Assembly: GCF_900112425.1 (NCBI RefSeq)
Contig: NZ_FOLP01000023.1
Location: forward strand, 1-64,000
Length of the DNA stretch: 64,000 bases
Reading direction: 5' to 3'
Source of the DNA: Variovorax sp. OK212
Lineage (GTDB): Bacteria > Pseudomonadota > Gammaproteobacteria > Burkholderiales > Burkholderiaceae_C
Shown: piece by piece, positions 18,417 to 26,630 of the stretch
Numbering within the stretch: the first letter of the stretch is position 1
Layout: each line of letters opens with the position of its first letter
The notes under the pieces: model-generated
Told to the model about the DNA's origin: nothing
The model's database searches: none
Seen by the model: only the letters and a program-made list of their open reading frames with translations
Position numbers and translations under genes: made by a program

Positions 18417-19375
18417 CCCTGAAGAAGCGCCTGCCGCTCACCGTGATCGGCGGCTTCCTGGGCGCGGGCAAGACCACGCTGCTCAACCGCTGGCTGCGCG
18501 AGGCGAACGGCCTGCGCATGGCGGTGCTGGTGAACGACTTCGGCGCGCTCAACATCGACGCCGAGCTGATCGCCGCCACGCACGGCGACACCACCGCGCT
18601 GACCAACGGCTGCGTGTGCTGCCAGATCGGCGACGACCTGGGGCGCGCGCTGGTGGAGGTGATCGACGCGAAGACGCCGTTCGACGCGGTGGTGATCGAA
18701 GCCAGCGGCGTGTCGGACCCGTGGCGCATTGCGCAGATCGGCATGGCGGCGCCGGAGCTGAGCCTGGAAGGCGTGATCGTGCTGGTGGATGCGAGCGCGG
18801 TGGCGCAGCAGGCGAAAGACCCGCTGCTGGCCGACACGCTGGTGCGGCAGCTGAAGTCGGCCGACCTGGTGGTGGTGAACAAGGCGGACCTGGCGACGGC
18901 CGATGCGCTGGCCGGGGCGTTGGCATGGGTCGAGGCGATGGTGCCCGGCACGCCATGCATCGAGACCACCGAATCGGCGGTGCCGCTGGCGCTGCTGTCG
19001 GGCGTGCCGCATGCGGATGCCGCGCCGCATGTCTGCGGACCTGGCTGCCACGATCACCATGGCCGCCATGGCCACCATGACCATGCTGCGCCCGACCACG
19101 GTGCGCTGTTCCAGACATGGAGCGCGCAGCCCGAGGCCGTCATTCCCGCGGCCACCTTGCGCGCCTGGCTGCGCGAAGTGCCACCGGGTGTGCTGCGGCT
19201 CAAGGGCCTGTTGCGCACCGGCGAAGTCGATTGGTCGGAGGTGCAGTTCGCGGGCCGCCACGGCAGCCTGCGCAAGGCATCGGCGCCGGCGGGCGATGCG
19301 CGTGCCGGCGTGGTCGCCATCGGCCTGCGCGGCCGGTTGCCTGAAGCTGCACTGAAGGATTTCTTCGTGCCTTGA
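18413..19375 (+). CDS. COG0523 (CobW-like) GTP-dependent metallochaperone
   Basis: A 320-residue G3E-family GTPase. P-loop GGFLGAGKTT is at about residues 13-22, the metal-binding CxCC motif is C67-V-C69-C70, and the guanine-specificity motif NKAD is at 156-159. A His/Cys-rich loop lies at about 206-229 (HVCGPGCHDHHGRHGHHDH), and the CobW C-terminal domain follows. These proteins use GTP to insert zinc, cobalt or another metal into client enzymes. GTG 18413 overlaps the amidohydrolase stop by three bases (GTGA), implying coupled synthesis with that metalloenzyme; it is the obvious client, by inference. The His-rich loop is longer than in many relatives. Confidence 0.9.
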   Translation: MTLKKRLPLTVIGGFLGAGKTTLLNRWLREANGLRMAVLVNDFGALNIDAELIAATHGDTTALTNGCVCCQIGDDLGRALVEVIDAKTPFDAVVIEASGVSDPWRIAQIGMAAPELSLEGVIVLVDASAVAQQAKDPLLADTLVRQLKSADLVVVNKADLATADALAGALAWVEAMVPGTPCIETTESAVPLALLSGVPHADAAPHVCGPGCHDHHGRHGHHDHAAPDHGALFQTWSAQPEAVIPAATLRAWLREVPPGVLRLKGLLRTGEVDWSEVQFAGRHGSLRKASAPAGDARAGVVAIGLRGRLPEAALKDFFVP

Positions 19376-19440
19376 TCTCGAGGCGGCCCGAGTCATGTTG
19401 CAATCGCGCGTTTTCCTTTCAACGCGCAGGCTGCAGACGC

Positions 19441-19905
19441 ATGACGACTTCCACACTCCTGATCCGCCCACCGGTGGCGGACGACTTCGCGGCATGGAAG
19501 CCGCTTTGGGACGGCTACAACGCCTTCTACGGCCGCGAGGGCCCGACCGCCCTGCCCGGCGAGATCACGCAGGCCACGTGGCAACGCTTCTTCGATGCCT
19601 ACGAACCGATGCACGCGCTGGTTGCCGAGCGCGACGGGCAACTGGTCGGCCTGACCCACTACCTGTACCACCGCAGCACCACGCGCATCGAGCCCACGTG
19701 CTACCTGCAGGACCTGTTCACGCTGCCGTCGGAGCGCGGGCGCGGCGTGGGGCGGCAGCTGATCGAAGGCGTCTGCGAACGCGTGAAGCAGGCCGGCGGC
19801 CACCGCGTGTACTGGCAGACGCACGTGACCAACGCGGCTGGGCGCGCGCTGTACGACAAGGTGGCGACGCACGACGGCTTCATCGTGTACGGCACGCTGG
19901 TCTGA
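19441..19905 (+). CDS. GNAT-family N-acetyltransferase
   Basis: A 154-residue acetyltransferase. The acetyl-CoA-binding motif is LQDLFTLPSERGRGVGRQLIEGV (about residues 85-107), followed by the C-terminal motif YWQTHVTNAAGRALYDKVA. It resembles small GNATs that act on amino acids or free amines. ATG 19441 is 65 bp downstream of the COG0523 gene on the same strand, so it may be the last gene of that operon and modify an amine product. Confidence 0.85.
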   Translation: MTTSTLLIRPPVADDFAAWKPLWDGYNAFYGREGPTALPGEITQATWQRFFDAYEPMHALVAERDGQLVGLTHYLYHRSTTRIEPTCYLQDLFTLPSERGRGVGRQLIEGVCERVKQAGGHRVYWQTHVTNAAGRALYDKVATHDGFIVYGTLV

Positions 19906-19906
19906 A

Positions 19907-20056
19907 TCAACGCGCGGACCTGAAGCGCGCGTGCGCGACGAGCGCTCCGAAGACGATGCCCGCCGCCAGGCTGGTGTGCCCGCTGAAGCTCACGAGACCG
20001 AGGCTCCAGCCCTGGCCGCGCACCGCGCAGGCCAGCGCCGCGCTCGCGGCCGGCGA
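19907..20056 (-). pseudogene. Remnant of a small membrane protein (DUF3325-like)
   Basis: A minus-strand frame open from TAG at 20057-20059 to TGA at 19907-19909 encodes AALACAVRGQGWSLGLVSFS followed by a hydrophobic segment and an ARFRSAR end. It reads like the C-terminal half of the roughly 100-residue DUF3325 inner-membrane proteins. The N-terminal half is absent; GTG 20023 would give only 38 residues. It probably was truncated when the neighbouring methylase DNA arrived. Family assignment is tentative. Confidence 0.35.
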
Positions 20057-20200
20057 CTACGAGGCAGACGAGCAGCCGCAGTGGGAGGCGGTGTACGTGT
20101 TCGGCACCGCCCAGGGCGTGGGGCGTCGGAGCGTGCGCGGCGGCACCGCTGGCGCCGTGCCGGCAGCGCCCAGAGCGCCTTTCAATCGAAAGAGTGCCTC

Positions 20201-20710
20201 ATGAGGTCATCACCCATCATTCCCTGGCTGGGAGGCAAGCGCCGCCTGGCTGACCTGCTGCTCGGCCGCTTCCCGCCGCATTCGTGCTACGCGGAGGTGT
20301 TCGCCGGGGGCGCTGCCCTGTACTTCCTGCGGCACCCCGCCGAGGTCGAAGTGATCAACGACGTCACGGCGGCCTGGTCAACCTGTACCGGGTCGTGAAG
20401 CACCACGTGGAGGAGTTCGTTCGGCAGTTCAAATACGCGCTGTCGAGCCGGCAGATCTTCAAGTGGACCCAGGCCACGCCGCCCGAGGTGCCGACGGACG
20501 TGCAGCGCGCGGCGCGCTTCTTCTACCTGCAGCAGCAGGCCTTCGGCGGCCGAGTCCAGGGACAGACCTGGGCACGGCCGCCACCGCGCCAGCCATCAAC
20601 CTGCTGCGCATCGAGGAGAACCTCAGCGCGGCCCATTTGCGCCTGGCCAGCGCCTACATCGAGCAGCTCGACTGGGCCTGGGCCACCACCTGCATCGACC
20701 GCTATCGAGT
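20201..20710 (+). pseudogene. Frameshifted, truncated phage-type DNA adenine methylase
   Basis: The start (ATG 20201) encodes the Dam/M.MboIIA-type motif I region: PWLGGKRRLADLLLGRFPPH then CYAEVFAGGAALYFL. At about 20366 a one-base loss (INDV then loss of frame) moves the gene to a second frame (NLYRVVKHHVEEFVRQFKYA, FKWTQATPPEVPTDVQRAAR). At about 20575 a second loss moves it to a third frame (APAINLLRIEENLSAAHLRL). It dies at EQLDWAW, before the catalytic DPPY motif. The three frames together read as one continuous methylase N-terminal half, so this is a decayed prophage gene. Confidence 0.85.
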
Positions 20711-21063
20711 GGTGCCATCGCTTAGAAAATGCGATTCAGCACCTGCGCAACGGCGGAGTAACCGGCAGGCTTCCAAAGCCGTACTCCCGTCGCACCGTCC
20801 CTGAGTTTCTAGTTGATCTTCGAAGGCTGGGCCAAGGTGTCGACCAGGATTTTCGGGTGCGGGTGAATCGGCCGCCGTGCGTTGTCCGAACGAAAACACA
20901 GCCAGCCGTCAGCCATCGCAGGCCCACTTTGAGCAGCGGTGCAAATGGCGTAATTCCATTTCGACCTGTGCAACGAAGGGCAACCCGATTTATCACATGC
21001 ACAGAGCCGGACTTGTCGCGGCGCGCTTCAGGAACGACCACGAAAGCAAGCCGGCGCCGGCCC
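20711..21063. other. 353-bp region with no recognisable gene
   Basis: This stretch lies between the methylase remnant and the small exported protein. It is less GC-rich than its surroundings. Short open frames exist on both strands but none has a ribosome-binding site or recognisable motif. It probably is further decayed prophage DNA. Confidence 0.5.
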
Positions 21064-21414
21064 TCAGTACCGGATCTTCACGCCGGCCTTCACGCCGTTG
21101 TTGTTCTTGCCGTCCGACGACACGCCGCCCATGAACGACACGTTGCCGCCCGTGCTGGCGCCCAGCGAATACGTGGGCCGCTGCAGGGAGGTGTCGGTAC
21201 CGATGTAGCCGCCGCTGCCGTCCTTGCGCTCGACACCGACGATCCCACCCGTGGTGTAGGCCGAGTCTTCCGTGGAGTTGACGTTGGGGGCGACGTAGTA
21301 CGTGCCCTTCTCGTTGGTTTCCACCGGCACCTTCACCGGTTCCGCATGCACGAGGGGTGCGAAGGCGCAGGCCGCGCCCCACCCCAGCGTCGTCAAGACA
21401 ATCAATTTACGCAT
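21064..21414 (-). CDS. Small exported protein of unknown function
   Basis: A 116-residue protein with a clear signal peptide (MRKLIVLTTLGWGAACAFAP, cleavage after VHA). The mature part is glycine/serine/asparagine-rich with short repeated strands (TTGGIVGVERKDGSGGYIG, GNVSFMGGVSSDGKNNNG) and ends in an aromatic residue (KIRY), as do many small outer-membrane beta proteins. I use ATG 21414; ATG 21423 is equally possible, and neither has a strong ribosome-binding site. I do not recognise the family. Confidence 0.7.
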   Translation of the reverse strand: MRKLIVLTTLGWGAACAFAPLVHAEPVKVPVETNEKGTYYVAPNVNSTEDSAYTTGGIVGVERKDGSGGYIGTDTSLQRPTYSLGASTGGNVSFMGGVSSDGKNNNGVKAGVKIRY

Positions 21415-21535
21415 CGCACCCATGCTTGGGGAAGCCACGGCCGGCCCACGTAGGACGAAAGGAGATTCCCGGCGTGAACTGCAACTGCAAATATCAAAGA
21501 CTATGCTTTGACAAACTCCAGCAAAGGACAGACCC

Positions 21536-21904
21536 ATGAGCACGCCCACCGCGCCCGGCCCCTCCCCCGACGCCCTCGAACGCCTGCTGGCCGCGGGCCG
21601 CGACGGCGCGCTGCTGCGCATGAGCCTCGCCTTGGCCTGGCACCGCCGGGACAATCCGCAGACCGCCCTGTTGCATCTTGCAAAGGCCCTGGCCTTCGAT
21701 GCGGACTTCACCGCCGCGCACCGGCTGCAGGGGTTGATCTCGCTGGAGCTCGGCGACAAGGCGCAGGCCGAGGCCGCATTCGCCAAGGGCCTGGAGGTGG
21801 CGCAGCGGCGCGGCGAGATGCAGCTGGTGAAAGAGCTCACGGTGCGGCTGCGGCGCCTGCGACCCGCCGCGCCGCCCGCGCCGCCCGCGCCGCCCGCGCA
21901 TTGA
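21536..21904 (+). CDS. Small TPR-like protein with Ala-Pro tail
   Basis: A 122-residue protein containing two to three tetratricopeptide-like helical hairpins (LALAWHRRDNPQTALLHLAK and LQGLISLELGDKAQAEAAFA). It probably is a protein-interaction module. The last 12 residues are APPAPPAPPAH, encoded by a 9-bp tandem repeat at about 21866-21900, so its length could vary. ATG 21536 is divergent from the small exported protein. Confidence 0.72.
   Translation: MSTPTAPGPSPDALERLLAAGRDGALLRMSLALAWHRRDNPQTALLHLAKALAFDADFTAAHRLQGLISLELGDKAQAEAAFAKGLEVAQRRGEMQLVKELTVRLRRLRPAAPPAPPAPPAH
21866..21900 (+). repeat. 9-bp tandem repeat coding for (Ala-Pro-Pro)n
   Basis: About three and a half copies of a CCGCCCGCG-type 9-mer at the 3' end of the TPR-like gene. 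In-frame expansion or contraction would only change tail length. Confidence 0.7.
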
Positions 21905-21943
21905 GCCCGACAGCCGACCGCGGCCCACCACAGCCGATGGCGA

Positions 21944-22999
21944 TCAGCCCTGCACCGTCGCCATGTCGATCACGAACCGGTACTTCACGTCGCTCTTGAG
22001 CATGCGTTCGTAGGCCTCGTTGATCTTCGGCATGGCAATGGTCTCGATGTCCGAGACGATGCCGTGCGCGGCGCAGAAGTCGAGCATCTCCTGCGTCTCG
22101 GCGATGCCGCCGATCATCGAGCCCGCGATGCGGCGGCGCTTGGTGATCAGGCCGAACACGCCGGGCGACGGGTGCGGCGTGCCCGGCGCACCGACCAGCA
22201 CCAGCGTGCCGTCGAGTTTGAGCAGCTGCACGAACGGGTCGAGGTTGTGCGACACCGCCACCGTGTTGATGATCAGGTCGAAGCTGTTGCGGTGCGCGGC
22301 CATCTCGCTCTCGTTGCGCGACACCACCACCTCCTTGGCGCCGAGCCGCCTGGCGTCTTCGCTCTTGCCGGGCGAGGTGGTGAACAGCACCACGTGCGCG
22401 CCCATGGCCGCGGCAATCTTCACCCCCATGTGGCCCAGCCCGCCCAGGCCGACCACGCCCACCTTCATGCCCGGCCCAGCCTTCCACTGCCGCAGCGGCG
22501 AATAGGTGGTGATGCCCGCGCACAGCAGCGGCGCCACGGCGGCCAGCTGCTTCTCGTCGTGCGAGATCTTCAGCACGAACTTCTCGAACACCACGATGTG
22601 GTCCGAGTAGCCGCCGAGCGTGTTGGCGCGCGACACCTGTTCCTGGCTGTCGTAGGTGCCGGTCATGCCGTTGTCGCAGTACTGCTCCAGGCCGTCCTTG
22701 CAAGGCTGGCAGTGCTGGCAGCTGTCGACCATGCAGCCGACGCCCACCAGGTCGCCGACCTTGAACTTCGACACCTCGCTGCCCACCGCGCGCACCCGCC
22801 CCACGATCTCGTGGCCCGGCACGCAGGGGTAGGCCGCCGGCCCCCATTCGCTGCGCGCGGTGTGCAGGTCGGAGTGGCAGACGCCGCAGTAGAGGATGTC
22901 GATCGCCACGTCGCGCGCGGCGGGCGCGCGGCGCTCGAAGGTGAAGGGCGCGAGCGGCGTGGTGGCGGACTGGGCCGCGTAGGCGTGGGCTGTGGTCAT
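21944..22999 (-). CDS. NAD(P)-dependent zinc alcohol dehydrogenase (YahK/CAD type)
   Basis: A 351-residue medium-chain dehydrogenase that reduces aldehydes or oxidises primary alcohols. Catalytic zinc ligands appear in GVCHSDLHTARSEWG and PCVPGHEIVGRV. The structural zinc Cys cluster is CMVDSCQHCQPCKDGLEQYC. The Rossmann motif is VGVVGLGGLGHMGVKIAAAMG. Length is normal. ATG 22999 is chosen. It lies 62 bp downstream of the aldo/keto reductase gene on the same strand, so both may answer to the same regulator. Confidence 0.92.
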   Translation of the reverse strand: MTTAHAYAAQSATTPLAPFTFERRAPAARDVAIDILYCGVCHSDLHTARSEWGPAAYPCVPGHEIVGRVRAVGSEVSKFKVGDLVGVGCMVDSCQHCQPCKDGLEQYCDNGMTGTYDSQEQVSRANTLGGYSDHIVVFEKFVLKISHDEKQLAAVAPLLCAGITTYSPLRQWKAGPGMKVGVVGLGGLGHMGVKIAAAMGAHVVLFTTSPGKSEDARRLGAKEVVVSRNESEMAAHRNSFDLIINTVAVSHNLDPFVQLLKLDGTLVLVGAPGTPHPSPGVFGLITKRRRIAGSMIGGIAETQEMLDFCAAHGIVSDIETIAMPKINEAYERMLKSDVKYRFVIDMATVQG

Positions 23000-23061
23000 G
23001 GTGGTGCGGTGGATGAGATGGATGACGGGGGTGCCGTGAAAGGGTTGTGATGGTCGCAAGG

Positions 23062-24072
23062 TCAGCCGGCCACCCGGCCTTCGACCGGATAGCCGGGGTC
23101 GGAGTAGCCGGGCGTGGAGGCATGCCCCGGCGCCACCAGGCTGTCGACGAGCGTCTCGTCGTCCGGACCCAGTTCCAGCCGGAGCGCATCGGCGTAACTG
23201 TCCCATTGCGCCTCGGTGCGCGGCCCCGCGATGGTGGCGCTGACAAGGCGGTTCTTCAGCACCCATGCCAGCGCAAACGCGATCGAGGTGGTGCCGCGCG
23301 CAGCAGCGTGCGCGGCAATGGCCTGGGCGATCTTCAGCGATTCGGGCCGCCACTCGGTCTGCTGCATGCGCTTGTCCCCACGCCCGGCACGGCTGTCGGC
23401 CGGCGGCGGTGCGTCCACCGCGTATTTGCCGCTGAGCACGCCGCGCGCCAGCGGGCTGTAAGACACCACGCCCAGGCCGCAGTGCGCCGCCGCGGGCAAC
23501 TGCTCGACCTCGGCCGTGCGGTCGACGATGTTGTAGAGCGGCTCGCTGGCCACCGGGCGGTCGATGCCGAGCTGGTCGGCCAGGCGCGCGATCTCGGCGA
23601 TGCGCCAGCCGCGGAAGTTCGACACGCCGAAGTAGCGCAGCTTGCCCTGGCGCACCAGGTCGCCGATGGCACGCACGCCCTCTTCGAGCGGCACGTCGGC
23701 CAGCGCCCGGTGGAAGTACAGGATGTCGATGTAGTCGGTCTTCAGCCGGCGCAGGCTCGCTTCGACGGACTGCACGATCCACTTGCGCGACTGGCCCTGC
23801 GCGTTCGGCCCCGCATCCGCCGCCGCCGGAAAGCCGAACTTCGTGGCCACCACCCAGCTGTCGCGCCGCGCAGCGATGGCGCGCCCGACGATTTCCTCGG
23901 AGCGGCCCGCGTGATAGACGTCGGCCGTGTCGATGAAGTTGATGCCCTGCGCGAATGCCTTGTCGATGATGCGCGCCGAGGTGGTCTCGTCGGTCTCGCC
24001 GCCGAACATCATCGCGCCCAGGCACAGCGGCGACACCTTGAGGCCGCTGCGGCCGAGTCTTCGGTAGTCCAT
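23062..24072 (-). CDS. Aldo/keto reductase
   Basis: A 336-residue NADPH-dependent reductase with a TIM-barrel fold. The catalytic tetrad is visible as Asp and Tyr in FIDTADVYHAGRSEE, Lys in VVATKFGFP, and His in DILYFHRALAD. The C-terminal cofactor motif is LVSATIAGPRTEAQWDSYAD. ATG 24072 is chosen; upstream in-frame sequence has no homology. It is divergent from a LysR gene across about 150 bp containing a paired TCATGA site, so LysR control is likely. Confidence 0.92.
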   Translation of the reverse strand: MDYRRLGRSGLKVSPLCLGAMMFGGETDETTSARIIDKAFAQGINFIDTADVYHAGRSEEIVGRAIAARRDSWVVATKFGFPAAADAGPNAQGQSRKWIVQSVEASLRRLKTDYIDILYFHRALADVPLEEGVRAIGDLVRQGKLRYFGVSNFRGWRIAEIARLADQLGIDRPVASEPLYNIVDRTAEVEQLPAAAHCGLGVVSYSPLARGVLSGKYAVDAPPPADSRAGRGDKRMQQTEWRPESLKIAQAIAAHAAARGTTSIAFALAWVLKNRLVSATIAGPRTEAQWDSYADALRLELGPDDETLVDSLVAPGHASTPGYSDPGYPVEGRVAG

Positions 24073-24202
24073 GGTGGGTTCCTTGCGTATTGCGTGTGTT
24101 GCGTGTGTTGTGCGTTTCGCGCGCGTCGCGCGCATTCCGCTGGCTGGGCAGGATTCTCGGCACAGACCGCTTGCGCGACTAGACACTTGAATGCGCATTC
24201 GC

Positions 24203-24221
24203 TCATGAGCACAATTCATGA
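24203..24221. promoter_or_regulatory. Paired TCATGA operator at the LysR start
   Basis: TCATGAGCACAATTCATGA: two TCATGA palindromes with centres 13 bp apart, ending one base before the LysR ATG (24222). An almost identical pair occurs at 25164-25182. Position over the regulator's own start fits autoregulation together with control of the divergent reductase gene. Confidence 0.55.
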
Positions 24222-25115
24222 ATGGCAAGAGAGAACATCAACGACATCCTGGCTTTCCTCGCGGTGGCGCGCGAGCGCAGCTTCACACGCGCCGCCGCGA
24301 AGCTCGGCGTGTCGCAATCGGCGCTGAGCCACACCGTGCGCGGCCTGGAGGCCCGCATGGGCCTGCGCCTGCTCACGCGCACCACGCGCAGCGTGTCGCC
24401 CACCGACGCCGGCGAGCGGCTGCTGAACACCGTGGGGCCGCGCTGGGACGAGATCGAGGCGGAGCTGTCGGCGCTGGCCGAGCTGCGCGACAAGCCCGCG
24501 GGCACCATCCGCATCACCACCACCGACTACGCGGCCGACATGATCCTGTGGCCCAAGCTGTCGCGCGTGCTGCCCGGCTACCCCGACCTGAAGATCGAGA
24601 TGATCGTGGACTACGGGCTTGCCGACATCGTGGCGGACCGCTACGACATCGGCGTGCGCTTCGGCGACCAAGTGGCCAAGGACATGATCGCGGTGCGCAT
24701 CGGGCCCGACGTGACCATGGTGATCGTGGGCTCGCCCGGCTACCTGGCCCGCCAGGCGCCGCCGAAGAAACCGCAGGACCTGCTCGCGCACAACTGCATC
24801 ACCCTGCGCCTGCCCACGCGCGGCGGGCTGTACGCATGGGAACTCAAGAAGGGCAAGCGCGAACTGCAGGTGCGCGTCGACGGCCAGCTGACCTGCAACG
24901 GCGTCTACCAGATGATCACCGCGGCCGTGTCGGGCGCGGGCCTGGCCTTCGTGCCCGAGGAGCTGGCGCGGGAGCACATGGCCGCAGGCCGCCTCCAGCG
25001 CGTGCTCGCGGACTGGTGCCCCACCTTCCCGGGGCTGCACATCTTCTACGCGAGCCGGCGCGAGTCTTCGCGCGCGATGGCGGTGGTGGTCGACGCGCTG
25101 CGGTACCGGCCCTGA
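24222..25115 (+). CDS. LysR-family regulator
   Basis: A 297-residue LysR regulator. The helix-turn-helix is in SFTRAAAKLGVSQSALSHTV, followed by RLLTRTTRSVSPTDAGERLL, and the effector domain has ITTTDYAADMILWPKLSRVL and SPGYLARQAPPKKPQDL. This subfamily commonly controls divergent oxidoreductases. It is divergent from the aldo/keto reductase and 147 bp upstream of the cupin gene. The same paired TCATGA sequence occurs before the cupin gene, suggesting it controls both sides. Confidence 0.9.
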   Translation: MARENINDILAFLAVARERSFTRAAAKLGVSQSALSHTVRGLEARMGLRLLTRTTRSVSPTDAGERLLNTVGPRWDEIEAELSALAELRDKPAGTIRITTTDYAADMILWPKLSRVLPGYPDLKIEMIVDYGLADIVADRYDIGVRFGDQVAKDMIAVRIGPDVTMVIVGSPGYLARQAPPKKPQDLLAHNCITLRLPTRGGLYAWELKKGKRELQVRVDGQLTCNGVYQMITAAVSGAGLAFVPEELAREHMAAGRLQRVLADWCPTFPGLHIFYASRRESSRAMAVVVDALRYRP

Positions 25116-25163
25116 GCGGTTGTGAAGGCAGGCAGGTGGGCAGGTGGGCGCGTGTCGCGAGAC

Positions 25164-25182
25164 TCATGAGCCCGGCTCATGA
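25164..25182. promoter_or_regulatory. Second paired TCATGA operator, upstream of the cupin gene
   Basis: TCATGAGCCCGGCTCATGA matches the site at 24203-24221 in both half-sites and in spacing (7 bases between). It lies about 80 bp upstream of the cupin ATG. Within a 64-kb GC-rich window, two such pairs flanking one LysR gene are unlikely by chance. Confidence 0.55.
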
Positions 25183-25262
25183 GCTTTTGCGGTTTGAGAT
25201 GGCTAGTGCGGGCAAGGGCCCGTCGGTAGATTCGTCGGCAACAGATCCGAAAGCCGACACCC

Positions 25263-25739
25263 ATGAAACTGCGCACCGCCCTCCCCCTCACCCTTGCTCT
25301 TTGCGGCGCGCTGTTCACGCCGCTCTGCGAAGCGAACGACGGCATGACGGTCAACCGCGGCGGCACGCAGGCCTCAGCCAAGGGGCCGGCACAGAACTTC
25401 ACGGGCGCCGTCCGCGTCGATCCGCTCTTCGCGCCCCGCGAGCCTTCGCGCGTGTCCGGCGCCTACGTCACCTTCGAACCCGGCGCGCGGTCGGCATGGC
25501 ACACGCACCCGCTGGGCCAGACGCTGGTGGTGACCGCGGGCACCGGCTGGGTCCAGCAGGAAGGCGGCGCGCGGCAGGAGATCCGGCCCGGCGACGTGGT
25601 CTGGACGCCGCCCGGCGTGAGGCACTGGCACGGCGCCACGGCCACCACCGGCATGACGCACATGGCCATCCAGGAATCGCTTGCCGGCAGGAACGTCGAG
25701 TGGATGGAGAAGGTCGGCGACGGGTCGTACGGCCGATGA
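25263..25739 (+). CDS. Exported cupin-domain protein
   Basis: A 158-residue single-domain cupin with a signal peptide (MKLRTALPLTLALCGALFTP, cleavage near CEA). Metal ligands are visible in SAWHTHPLGQTLVV and GVRHWHGATATTG. Proteins of this type are annotated as hydroxynitrile-lyase-like cupins and are usually paired with carboxymuconolactone-decarboxylase-like proteins, as here (gap 13 bp). The reaction is unknown; a periplasmic metal-dependent lyase or isomerase is likely. Confidence 0.85.
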   Translation: MKLRTALPLTLALCGALFTPLCEANDGMTVNRGGTQASAKGPAQNFTGAVRVDPLFAPREPSRVSGAYVTFEPGARSAWHTHPLGQTLVVTAGTGWVQQEGGARQEIRPGDVVWTPPGVRHWHGATATTGMTHMAIQESLAGRNVEWMEKVGDGSYGR

Positions 25740-25752
25740 AGGAACCGAAGAA

Positions 25753-26505
25753 ATGAAGCTCTTCTCCACCGCCCTCGCCTCGCTGTCGCTCATGGCCACG
25801 TCGGTGGTGCAGGCCGACCGTGCCTCCAGCCTGCCGCGCGTGTCGCCCGCGCTCGAGCGCTACGCGCAGGACACCGTGCTCGGCGAACTCTGGAAGCGCC
25901 CGGGCCTGTCGCCGCGAGACCGCAGCATCGTCACCGTGGCTGCGCTCGTGGCGCGCAACCAGACGACCGAAATGGCGATGTACTTCCAGCGCGCGCTGGA
26001 CAACGGCGTCACGCCGGCGGAGCTCTCCGAGATCATCACGCACCTCGCGTTCTATGCGGGCTGGGGCAACGCCATGGGCGCGGTGGCCGTTGCCGCTGAC
26101 GTGTACGCCGCGCGCAAGATCGGCGCGGACCGGTTGCCGCCCGCGCGCCCCGAGCTGCTGCCGCTCGACGAAGCCGCCGAGGCGCAGCGCGCGGCCCGCG
26201 TCGAACAGGACGCGGGTCCAGTGTCGGCCGGCGTGGTGCAGTACACCGGCGACCTGCTCTTCAAGGACCTGTGGCTGCGCCCCGCGCTCGCGCCGCGAGA
26301 CCGCAGCCTGGTCACGGTGACCGCGCTGATCGCCGCAGGCCAGGTCGCGCAGATTCCCTATCACCTGAACCGCGCGATGGACAGCGGACTGACGCGCGCC
26401 GAAGTGTCGGAAACGCTCACGCAACTGGCCTTCCATGTCGGCTGGCCGAACGTCTTCACGGCGATCCCCGTGGTCAAGGCTGTGCTGGAGAAACGCCCCG
26501 CCTGA
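25753..26505 (+). CDS. Exported tandem carboxymuconolactone-decarboxylase-like protein
   Basis: A 250-residue protein with a signal peptide (MKLFSTALASLSLMATSVVQ, cleavage after QA) and two CMD/AhpD-like domains. The repeats are visible as LGELWKRPGLSPRDRSIVTV and FKDLWLRPALAPRDRSLVTV, each followed by a helical THLAFYAGWGNA or TQLAFHVGWPNV segment. The redox CxxC of AhpD is absent, so a peroxidase role is unlikely. Together with the cupin and the reductases it probably handles a small ketone, lactone or aldehyde. Confidence 0.88.
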   Translation: MKLFSTALASLSLMATSVVQADRASSLPRVSPALERYAQDTVLGELWKRPGLSPRDRSIVTVAALVARNQTTEMAMYFQRALDNGVTPAELSEIITHLAFYAGWGNAMGAVAVAADVYAARKIGADRLPPARPELLPLDEAAEAQRAARVEQDAGPVSAGVVQYTGDLLFKDLWLRPALAPRDRSLVTVTALIAAGQVAQIPYHLNRAMDSGLTRAEVSETLTQLAFHVGWPNVFTAIPVVKAVLEKRPA

Positions 26506-26630
26506 GAACTTGCGTACTCAACAGTTTCCCTTGGCTGGCAGGTTCTCGCGGCGCGCCCTACGATGCAGCATCGGCAGCTGCATTTCGGCAGCGCCGACGA
26601 CCAAGTCAAACCAGCCAGGAGAACTGCCCC

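Noticed and set aside
25753..26505. AhpD-type peroxidase function for the tandem CMD protein
   Set aside because: Neither CMD repeat has the CxxC redox pair needed for that activity.
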